A DNA stretch of 5,667 nt from positions 1 through 5,667 of the forward strand of contig JAQSDP010000150.1 of NCBI GenBank assembly GCA_029945985.1. Direction: 5' to 3'. Position 1 is the stretch's first letter; every line of letters starts with the position of its first letter. Position numbers and translations under genes: made by a program. Below the pieces are notes generated by a model. It made no database searches. It was not told where the DNA came from and worked only from the letters and a program-made list of their open reading frames with translations. The DNA comes from a bacterium (GTDB lineage: Bacteria; Acidobacteriota; Blastocatellia; Pyrinomonadales; Pyrinomonadaceae). Shown in pieces: positions 1 to 4,687 of this stretch.

Positions 1-1
1 C

Positions 2-82
2 TATGCCGTTATTGCAGTGAGCGGCCTCGCTTTTGTACTTACCGTGGCGCTGGCTCTCCTCTCAAAGAGAGCCTTAAAATAA
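2..82 (+). CDS. C-terminal end of a membrane protein (partial, starts before the window)
   Basis: Only the last 26 codons are visible; the 5' part lies outside the window. The readable tail is a hydrophobic stretch of about 20 residues (alanine, valine, leucine and phenylalanine rich), followed by a basic end with the residues SKRALK and a TAA stop at 80-82. This is the pattern of a final transmembrane helix with a positively charged cytoplasmic tail, as in many transporters or other polytopic membrane proteins; the family cannot be named from so little. Support for it being real: the frame is open to the window edge, the composition is membrane-like, and an intrinsic terminator hairpin begins at the stop codon. 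It converges on the minus-strand tRNA-Pro gene. A second small hairpin (arms 52-58 and 67-73) lies inside its last codons. Confidence 0.6.
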   Translation, partial: YAVIAVSGLAFVLTVALALLSKRALK

Positions 83-114
83 AGAAGCAGACGCCGGTGA
101 GGCATCTGCTTCTT
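82..114. terminator. Bidirectional intrinsic terminator between the membrane-protein gene and tRNA-Pro
   Basis: A perfect 10-bp stem is formed by AAGAAGCAGA (82-91) and TCTGCTTCTT (105-114). After one C/A mismatch, three further pairs (93-95 with 101-103) close a 5-base loop. Read on the minus strand, the hairpin is followed by TTATTTTAAGG, so it fits best as the terminator of the tRNA transcript. On the plus strand it starts at the stop codon of the left-edge gene and its 3' arm ends in TTCTTATT, so it can also end that convergent transcript. Confidence 0.8.
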
Positions 115-123
115 ATTCGAAAA

Positions 124-200
<77 letters not shown>

Positions 201-225
201 ATGTGCGGAAAAACCGCAATGATTA

Positions 226-254
226 AGTCTATGAGACACCCGGACTCCTGTCAA
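226..254 (-). promoter_or_regulatory. Sigma-70 promoter for tRNA-Pro
   Basis: On the minus strand there is a perfect -35 box TTGACA (249-254), a 17-base spacer (232-248) and a -10 box TAGACT (226-231; four of six consensus bases). The -35 box begins 10 bases after the stop codon of the DedA-family gene. The predicted start of transcription is near 217-220, about 20 bases ahead of the mature tRNA. This suggests the tRNA is transcribed independently of the surE-pcm-DedA unit. Confidence 0.8.
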
Positions 255-263
255 TACGGGTTT

Positions 264-866
264 TCAATTGATGAAGAATCGGATGACGACGAATCCGGCT
301 ACGAATAGTACCAGGAAGGCGACAGTAAGAATCTCGAAATATTTATCAATGAATCTCTTGATCGGGGCTCCGAAAAAGTAGAACAAGCCGCCGACGAGGA
401 AAAACCTTCCGGATCTGCCGATGATCGATGCGACGATCAGCGTGGTAAGCGACACCTCGAAAGCACCCGCGGCAATCGTAAATACCTTATAAGGAATTGG
501 CGTGAATCCGGCGGCAAGGATCGCCCAGAAAGCATGTTCTTCATAAAGCTGCCGAACATTCTCGTAGTGTCCCATCGCGCCGTAAAGATGAAGTATCGGC
601 TGGCCGATCGCTTCGAAGAATACGTAACCGATGAAGTAGCCGAAAACTCCGCCCAGGACCGATCCGACCGAGCAGATCAGGGCATACCGGAAAGCCTTCT
701 TCGGGATGACCACGGCCATGGCGATCAAAAGCACGTCAGGCGGGATGGGGAAAAACGAGGATTCCGCGAAAGCGATAACGAAAAGAGCCCACTCGGCATA
801 CGGCTTTTCTGCATAGCTTTCAACCCACTCTTTCAATCTTCGGACGTATCCAAATATCTTCTTCAA
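264..866 (-). CDS. DedA-family (VTT/SNARE-associated domain) inner membrane protein, YqaA-like
   Basis: A 200-residue polytopic inner membrane protein of the DedA/VTT superfamily. Members are linked to membrane homeostasis, proton-dependent transport and lipid scrambling or flipping; the substrate here cannot be read from sequence. Family landmarks are the FAESSFFPIPPDVLL segment (33-47) with acidic E35, a Gly-rich helix G68-G80, the re-entrant-like GFTPIPYKVFTIAAG (120-134), and arginines R151 and R154 in GRSGRFF, followed by a final hydrophobic helix (179-198). The start chosen is TTG at 864-866: it has a GAGG Shine-Dalgarno 8 bases upstream and lies 10 bases after the pcm stop. A longer ATG frame beginning at 971 would overlap pcm by 95 bases and adds a non-membrane basic tail, so I reject it. 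It is the last gene of the surE-pcm unit. Family assignment is firm; the short length fits the YqaA subgroup. Confidence 0.9.
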   Translation of the reverse strand: MKKIFGYVRRLKEWVESYAEKPYAEWALFVIAFAESSFFPIPPDVLLIAMAVVIPKKAFRYALICSVGSVLGGVFGYFIGYVFFEAIGQPILHLYGAMGHYENVRQLYEEHAFWAILAAGFTPIPYKVFTIAAGAFEVSLTTLIVASIIGRSGRFFLVGGLFYFFGAPIKRFIDKYFEILTVAFLVLFVAGFVVIRFFIN

Positions 867-871
867 GTAAA

Positions 872-878
872 TTTCCTC
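872..878 (-). promoter_or_regulatory. Ribosome binding site that fixes the TTG start of the DedA-family gene
   Basis: The minus strand reads GTGAGGAAATTTAC followed by TTG. GAGG (875-878) is 8 bases from the start codon and overlaps the TGA stop of pcm (877-879). A ribosome finishing pcm therefore sits on the signal for the next gene, which suggests coupled translation. Confidence 0.65.
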
Positions 879-1551
879 ACTTCCAGCCGTGTTCACCGAT
901 AAGGGGGACGAACGCACACGGTCCACAATTCTCGGTCGAGTAGCCTTTTTCGGTTTTTGTAACTCGGACAAGCACCTGAGATTTCTGACCCTCGCCGATC
1001 GGGATCACCATACGACCGCCGACAGCCAACTGATCTACCAGCGGCTGTGGGATCTCCGGGCCGCCAGCTGCCACTAATATCGCGTCGAAAGGCGAGTAGA
1101 TCTGCCATCCGAGAGTTCCGTCGCCTACGCGATACGAGATATTCCGATATCCCAGATTTCTAAGTCGTTCCTTCGCTACCGACGCAATCGATTGGATCCG
1201 TTCGATCGCGTAAACCTTTCTAGCGAGGAGCGCGAGCACGGCTGTTTGATATCCGGAGCCCGAACCGATCTCAAGAACGCGTTCGCGTCCCGAGAGTTCG
1301 AGCAGTTCGGTCATTCGGGCTACGATGAAAGGCTGTGAGATGGTTTGGCCGACCGAGAGCGGCAACGCATTGTCTTTGTACGCCTGCGACTGTAAAGCAT
1401 TCGGCACAAACAAATGCCGCGGAACCGTATTCATAGCTCCGAGAACCCGATCGTCGGCGATCTTGTAGGTGTTCCGGAGTTGCTCAGTCATTCGGCCGCG
1501 AGGAATCTCGTAACCGTCTGAGATATTTCGCCCTGATGCGGTGCCGTTCAT
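877..1551 (-). CDS. pcm: Protein-L-isoaspartate O-methyltransferase
   Basis: A 224-residue cytoplasmic class I SAM-dependent methyltransferase. It methylates the abnormal carboxyl of L-isoaspartyl residues so that aged or damaged proteins can return to normal aspartyl linkage. The sequence shows VPRHLFVP (43-50), the family signature GQTISQP (68-74), SAM-binding motif I VLEIGSGSGYQ (92-102), the acidic post-I region YAIERI (114-119), GDG (143-145), FDAILVAAG (155-163), GGRMVIPIG (178-186) and the C-terminal FVPLIGEHGW. Length is close to E. coli Pcm (208 aa). The ATG at 1551 lies one base after the surE stop. A possible later start at M21 (1491) would give 204 aa, but neither has a convincing Shine-Dalgarno; residues just before M21 resemble those of other Pcm proteins, so I keep the first. 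surE-pcm adjacency is a well-known conserved pair. Confidence 0.96.
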   Translation of the reverse strand: MNGTASGRNISDGYEIPRGRMTEQLRNTYKIADDRVLGAMNTVPRHLFVPNALQSQAYKDNALPLSVGQTISQPFIVARMTELLELSGRERVLEIGSGSGYQTAVLALLARKVYAIERIQSIASVAKERLRNLGYRNISYRVGDGTLGWQIYSPFDAILVAAGGPEIPQPLVDQLAVGGRMVIPIGEGQKSQVLVRVTKTEKGYSTENCGPCAFVPLIGEHGWK

Positions 1552-1552
1552 T

Positions 1553-2308
1553 TTACTCGTCCCAACTCCTTAATGCTTCGAGAACCGAATAATGCGTCAT
1601 ATCAGCCCTCATAGGCGTGACTGAAACATACCCTTCCTCGATCGCTTCGAAGTCGGTCCCGCCTTCCGCTCGGAAACCCTCACGAACCTCGCCGATCCAA
1701 TAATAAGGTTTGCCTCGCGGATCGGTGTGTTCGCTGATCACGGGCCGAGCAGACTTGAAGCCTTGTTTTGCTACCTTGATTCCTTTCGGAACTCCCTTAG
1801 GGACGTTTACGTTGAGCAGCGTGAATTCAGGCAAGCCTTCGTTCAGGGCTCTTGCAACGATGTTTCGGGCAACGACGGCAGATTCGGTGAAGTCGTGGCT
1901 TCTATTCGCGACGAGGCTTAGCGCGATTCCAGGAACGCCTAGGATCGTGGCTTCCAGTGCTCCTGCGACCGTTCCCGAATAGGACGCGTCTTCGCCGAGA
2001 TTGGCTCCGTGGTTGATCCCGCTGACGCAGATATCGGGACGAAGTTCCTCGGGGAGGATCCGATTAAGAGCAAGTGTGACGCAGTCGGTCGGTGTTCCGT
2101 CGACCGTCCAATGACGGTCGTCAAGTTGCCTGATCCTGAGCGGACGCGAAAGCGTCAGGCTGTGCGACGCGCCGCTCATCTCTGATTCGGGTGCGACGAC
2201 ATAGACCTCGCCGACAAGACGCATCGCTTTCTCGAGGGCCTCAATGCCTTCGCTGTGGTAGCCGTCGTCGTTGGTGATGAGAATCTTAGGAAACTTTGCC
2301 GTCTTCAT
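1553..2308 (-). CDS. surE: 5'/3'-nucleotidase, stationary-phase survival protein SurE
   Basis: A 251-residue metal-dependent phosphatase that dephosphorylates nucleoside 5'- and 3'-monophosphates in the cytoplasm; in E. coli it is linked to survival in stationary phase and is encoded beside pcm. The metal-binding set is intact: D14 and D15 in the N-terminal TNDDG motif (12-16), S45 in MSGASHSLT, and N99 in SGINHGANLG (96-105). DGTPTDCV (70-77) and YSGTVAGALE (110-119) are also typical. The usual AxEG after YSGTV reads ALEA here, a mild variation. Length matches the family (about 250). The ATG at 2306-2308 gives an N-terminus directly before the catalytic motif. There is no evident Shine-Dalgarno before it, and a -10-like TATACT lies only 12 bases upstream. 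It is the first gene of the surE-pcm-DedA unit. Confidence 0.97.
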   Translation of the reverse strand: MKTAKFPKILITNDDGYHSEGIEALEKAMRLVGEVYVVAPESEMSGASHSLTLSRPLRIRQLDDRHWTVDGTPTDCVTLALNRILPEELRPDICVSGINHGANLGEDASYSGTVAGALEATILGVPGIALSLVANRSHDFTESAVVARNIVARALNEGLPEFTLLNVNVPKGVPKGIKVAKQGFKSARPVISEHTDPRGKPYYWIGEVREGFRAEGGTDFEAIEEGYVSVTPMRADMTHYSVLEALRSWDE

Positions 2309-2320
2309 TACAAAAGGATA

Positions 2321-2326
2321 AGTATA
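2321..2326 (-). promoter_or_regulatory. Possible -10 box for surE, predicting a very short leader
   Basis: TATACT (five of six bases of the -10 consensus) lies on the minus strand 12 bases before the surE ATG. No good -35 box is found 16-18 bases upstream (GTGCGA at 17). If used, the transcript would start about 5 bases before the ATG, giving a nearly leaderless mRNA. That would fit the lack of a Shine-Dalgarno. The rpsU terminator upstream implies surE needs some promoter in this 64-base gap. Confidence 0.3.
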
Positions 2327-2372
2327 TTGAACCGCAACGCGATTCGCACGTGGGACTTCTGGTGGAACAAAT

Positions 2373-2411
2373 AGAAAATGCGTGAGGTCATGTCGGCCTC
2401 ACGCATTTTCT
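2373..2411. terminator. Intrinsic terminator after rpsU
   Basis: A perfect 15-bp inverted repeat: AGAAAATGCGTGAGG (2373-2387) and its complement at 2397-2411, with a 9-base loop. It starts 16 bases past the rpsU stop. On the minus strand the 3' arm runs into TTTTCTATTTGTT, the U-rich tail of a Rho-independent terminator. The A-rich opposite arm would make it work in either direction. It separates the birA-coaX-rpsU block from the surE block. Confidence 0.88.
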
Positions 2412-2426
2412 TGATCTCATTCACTT

Positions 2427-2654
2427 CTAGCGGTTGTCCGGCCGCGGAGCCGAATTCATCGGACGCTGCTGGCGGAAACGTCGGCGGTTGCGCTTGCGGG
2501 CGTTTGCCGATTTCAATTTCGCCTTTTGGCCGGGCGGAATGAAGTGAGCATGCTTTTTAAGGTCTTTAATGATCTCTTCCGAGATAACCTTGCGTTTGAA
2601 ACGACGGAGAGCACTCTCGATCGATTCGTTGTTGTTTACTGATATATAAGCCAT
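2427..2654 (-). CDS. rpsU: 30S ribosomal protein bS21
   Basis: A 75-residue, strongly basic small-subunit protein that binds near the 3' end of 16S rRNA and helps initiation. The N-terminal half has the S21 pattern: SVNNNESIESALRRFKRK, then an EEIIKDLKKHAHF segment. The C-terminal part (about 50-75) is Lys/Arg rich with RKRNRRRFRQQRP and a Pro/Asn tail, slightly longer than E. coli S21 (71 aa). The ATG at 2652-2654 is chosen because it begins the family sequence and sits 7 bases after a near-perfect anti-Shine-Dalgarno complement; a longer frame from 2735 would run into coaX. It has its own promoter in the end of coaX and its own terminator, so it can be expressed apart from the operon upstream, although read-through is possible. 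Confidence 0.95.
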   Translation of the reverse strand: MAYISVNNNESIESALRRFKRKVISEEIIKDLKKHAHFIPPGQKAKLKSANARKRNRRRFRQQRPMNSAPRPDNR

Positions 2655-2661
2655 TCTTTTC

Positions 2662-2673
2662 TCACCTCCTTTC
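2662..2673 (-). promoter_or_regulatory. Exceptionally strong Shine-Dalgarno of rpsU
   Basis: The minus strand reads GAAAGGAGGTGA, 12 contiguous bases complementary to the usual 3' end of bacterial 16S rRNA, ending 7 bases before the ATG. Just upstream is the 10-base perfect palindrome TTCGGCCGAA (2671-2680), which overlaps it. An upstream CCTTT (around 2692-2696) could pair with AAAGG and mask part of the site. No other gene in the window has a comparable ribosome binding site. Confidence 0.85.
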
Positions 2674-2706
2674 GGCCGAAGATATTGCCACAAAGGGCAA
2701 ACAAAC

Positions 2707-2735
2707 ATTAAACCACGTTCAGTGTGTGCTGGCAA
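2707..2735 (-). promoter_or_regulatory. Sigma-70 promoter for rpsU, within the end of coaX
   Basis: Minus strand: -35 TTGCCA (2730-2735, five of six), spacer of exactly 17 bases (2713-2729), -10 TTTAAT (2707-2712, five of six). It overlaps the last codons of coaX (stop 2719-2721). Transcription would start near 2700, giving an untranslated leader of about 45 bases. That leader contains a TTGCC-CTTTGT-GGCAA hairpin and the palindrome next to the ribosome binding site. Confidence 0.65.
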
Positions 2736-3492
2736 GCCTTTGAACGCCGTCGCGGATGGCGAGGAGCTTGAGGCCCTCTAGTGTGAGATTCTCGTCAACA
2801 ACGTCGATGGCCGTCGTTTGCTTCGCGATCATACGGGCGAATCCGCCGGTGGCGACGACTTTCCCCTTGCTGTCGATCCGCTTGAGCAATCCCTCGACCA
2901 TGGCAATGTGGCCGTTCACGATCCCTGACTGGATAGATTCGACCGTGGATCTCCCGATCACATTCTCCGGGGCCTCGATGGAGACACCCGGAAGCTTGGA
3001 TGTCGCGAGCTGAAGGGCTTTGGCGGACGTTGCTATGCCGGGTGCGATGATGCCACCGACGTAGAAATTTTCATCGGAGACTACGTCGATAGTTGTTGCG
3101 GTACCAAAGCTGCAAGCTACGACTGGCGTGCCGTATTTGGATGCGGCGGCAAAGCAGTTGACAAGCCGGTCGGCACCGGCCGCGGATGGCGGCTCGTAAT
3201 CGATGTTGAAACCGAAATCCCACGTCGCATCGACATATCGCGGCGCTATCTTGAAAAGGCCGTTGCAGACCTCCGAGATCACATCGTTGAGCTCGGGTAC
3301 GACCGAAGCAACTACGCACGTATCGATATCGACCTGGATGAAATCCTTTTCGTGAACTTTGAGGCGGTCGAACAGAAGCTCGTCGGATGTGTAGTCACGC
3401 TTCGTTTGAATGGAAAATTTATGCAGCAGCGATTCGCCGTCGAAAATACCGAACTTGGTGGAAGAGTTGCCGATGTCGATGGCGAGAAGCAT
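2719..3492 (-). CDS. coaX: Type III pantothenate kinase
   Basis: A 257-residue cytoplasmic ASKHA-fold kinase that phosphorylates pantothenate with ATP, the first step of CoA synthesis; CoaX enzymes typically need a monovalent cation and are not feedback inhibited by CoA. Visible motifs are AIDIGNSSTKFG (4-15; catalytic-region D6, K13), VASVVPELN (61-69), PPSAAGADRLVN (101-112; D108 corresponds to the catalytic Asp of GADR), GTATTID (130-136), GGIIAPGI (146-153), SKLP (165-168) and ATGGFA (214-219). Length matches the family. Oddity: the motif normally read as D-x-GTATT is here S128-F129-GTATT, so a strictly conserved Asp (D125 in Thermotoga maritima CoaX) is Ser; the codon is AGC. The ATG overlaps the stop of the preceding gene by one base (TGATG), implying translational coupling. 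birA and coaX are often neighbours in bacteria. Confidence 0.95.
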   Translation of the reverse strand: MLLAIDIGNSSTKFGIFDGESLLHKFSIQTKRDYTSDELLFDRLKVHEKDFIQVDIDTCVVASVVPELNDVISEVCNGLFKIAPRYVDATWDFGFNIDYEPPSAAGADRLVNCFAAASKYGTPVVACSFGTATTIDVVSDENFYVGGIIAPGIATSAKALQLATSKLPGVSIEAPENVIGRSTVESIQSGIVNGHIAMVEGLLKRIDSKGKVVATGGFARMIAKQTTAIDVVDENLTLEGLKLLAIRDGVQRLASTH

Positions 3493-3824
3493 CAGCCTTC
3501 GAGCGGCAGGCCGTCGTAGACGACGTTCCAGCCGTTTTTGCGGCTTGAATTAAGCGAGCGGGAGAACCAGAGCATCGCGGCGTCGCGGTCCTCGTAGAGC
3601 TGGACCGCCGGGAAAGTTTCGCGCGGGTCGACGCGGCATATAGCGGCACCGGCCGTGGCGCTTTTGATGCACAGAAGCGCGGTCATCCTATCCTTTTGGA
3701 GGATGGCGGTGCGGAGCAGTAAGTCCGCGTCGTCATCGATCGAGTCTTCCAGATCAGCGATCTCTTCGGCGAAATCTTCATCGTCGAAATCGAACTCGGA
3801 ATCTAAGTCAAAATCTTCGTTCAT
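3492..3824 (-). CDS. Unrecognised small protein with a very acidic N-terminus
   Basis: I do not recognise this 110-residue protein. Its first 34 residues contain 19 Asp or Glu, alternating with Phe and Leu (as in DFDLDSEFDFDDEDF). A more ordinary region follows: LLLRTAILQKDRMTALLCIKS, then DPRETFPAVQLYEDRDAAMLWF, and a C-terminus with KNGWNVVYDGLPLEG. There is no signal peptide or membrane helix, so it is probably cytoplasmic. The final part reads like a small folded domain. It lies between vanW and coaX in a tight operon, and its TGA overlaps the coaX ATG by one base, so it is very likely translated. Start is uncertain: ATG at 3824 gives this form; TTG at 3866, one base after the vanW stop with GAGG 9 bases upstream, would add 14 residues. 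Codon phase and operon fit argue against a chance frame. Confidence 0.75.
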   Translation of the reverse strand: MNEDFDLDSEFDFDDEDFAEEIADLEDSIDDDADLLLRTAILQKDRMTALLCIKSATAGAAICRVDPRETFPAVQLYEDRDAAMLWFSRSLNSSRKNGWNVVYDGLPLEG

Positions 3825-3867
3825 ACGGCTTTTACCAACGTTACAACGGACGGCGGCAAAGTTCAAT

Positions 3868-4686
3868 CTAGCAGGCCTCGGGCGAGCATACGCCCGCGGG
3901 CAACTCGTACTTCACTTCAGAGAAATTGCTGACGACAAGCTCCTCGCGTACGCGGTTGCCGGTTGTACGATCGATCACCTCACGCCATATCTCGTTCTCA
4001 CGAAAGTTCTTTCCGTCGCGGTTAAGAAAGCGGTGATTCCGTTCGAAGACGTGATACGAATTCGGCGTTTCGATATCAGACCGTATTGATCCTTTGAGAT
4101 GTTCGCCGGTAAGCCAGAGGCGGATCTGAAATGTAGCGTCAGTCGGATTGTTGAACCTCAGATCGATGTAGTTAAAGAACACTCCGGCACCCGAACCGAA
4201 TGGCAGCGCGCGATTTTCGTCAGGAAAGGGGTCGAAGCTGTGGTGATGTCGTTCGACAACTTCGAGCGGCGTGTGGAGTGCCATCCAGTAGAGCAGATTC
4301 GCGAGCTGACACAGGCCGCCGCCAACTCCGCGAACAACCTCGCCGCGGGAAAGCTGCATTCCTTCGAGATAGCCTTTTTCCTCCGTTGCCTCGCCTAGCT
4401 GCTGCCAGAATGAGAATGTTTCGCCGGGTCTGATCAGCAGCCCGTCAATCGTCGGGCACGCGATCTTGAGATTTCCGACCTTGTTCTCCTGCAACTGCGG
4501 ATCGGAGTTGCCGAGCTTTCTTCTGAGCAGCGATTGGTGCTTTTTGCAGGTGAATTTTAAATCGTCCGTCGAAACTTCCGACGCGAACCGGAAACGCTTT
4601 GACGCATCACCCAGACGTCGGAACATCCGCTTCTGGCCAATGCGGGTTTTGTAAATGGCGGGATGTATCTCTGAAAGTCGCCGCAT
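3868..4686 (-). CDS. VanW family protein
   Basis: A 272-residue protein matching the VanW family over its full length (Enterococcus VanW is about 275 aa). Its biochemical role is unknown; the name comes from the vanB glycopeptide-resistance cluster, where VanW is not needed for resistance. Landmarks are LSEIHPAIYKTRIGQKRM (4-21), NLKIACPTIDGLLIRPGETFSF in positions 72-93, KGYLEGMQLSRGEV (104-117), GVGGGLCQLANLLYW (120-134), the histidine motif ERHHHSFDPFPDE (145-157), PFGSGAGVFFNYIDLRF (162-178), and a C-terminal part with YHVFERNHRF (211-220) and NEIWREVID. No clear signal peptide or membrane helix is seen. The ATG at 4686 follows the birA TAG by one base. No vanH, vanA/B ligase or vanX homologue is present in this window, so it is not evidence of vancomycin resistance. 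The symbol is left blank because the family name is all that is supported. Confidence 0.93.
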   Translation of the reverse strand: MRRLSEIHPAIYKTRIGQKRMFRRLGDASKRFRFASEVSTDDLKFTCKKHQSLLRRKLGNSDPQLQENKVGNLKIACPTIDGLLIRPGETFSFWQQLGEATEEKGYLEGMQLSRGEVVRGVGGGLCQLANLLYWMALHTPLEVVERHHHSFDPFPDENRALPFGSGAGVFFNYIDLRFNNPTDATFQIRLWLTGEHLKGSIRSDIETPNSYHVFERNHRFLNRDGKNFRENEIWREVIDRTTGNRVREELVVSNFSEVKYELPAGVCSPEAC

Positions 4687-4687
4687 T

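Noticed and set aside
52..73. GGCTCTC/GAGAGCC hairpin as a second terminator
   Set aside because: It lies inside coding sequence of the left-edge gene and lacks a T-run on either side; the hairpin at 82-114 is much better.
534..902. Plus-strand 122-codon frame opposite the DedA-family gene
   Set aside because: Lies wholly antisense to a clear membrane-protein gene and its translation is a charged, non-family sequence.
867..971. Longer N-terminus for the DedA-family gene
   Set aside because: Would overlap pcm by 95 bases and add a basic non-membrane tail; the TTG at 864-866 has a good ribosome binding site.
2373..2411. Inverted repeat as an insertion-sequence end or CRISPR repeat
   Set aside because: It is a single hairpin with A/T flanks directly after rpsU, as expected of a terminator; no transposase and no repeated units.
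2655..2735. Longer N-terminus for rpsU (27 extra residues)
   Set aside because: The extension reads through the promoter and ribosome binding site and overlaps coaX; the S21 family begins at the ATG at 2654.
3655..4089. Plus-strand 144-codon frame with a long Ser/Lys-rich run
   Set aside because: The Ser/Lys run is the complement of the Asp/Glu codons of the acidic protein, and the rest mirrors vanW; no ribosome binding site and no family resemblance.
3868..4686. Vancomycin resistance locus
   Set aside because: Only a VanW-family protein is present; no D-Ala-D-Lac/Ser ligase, dehydrogenase, dipeptidase or two-component regulator is seen.
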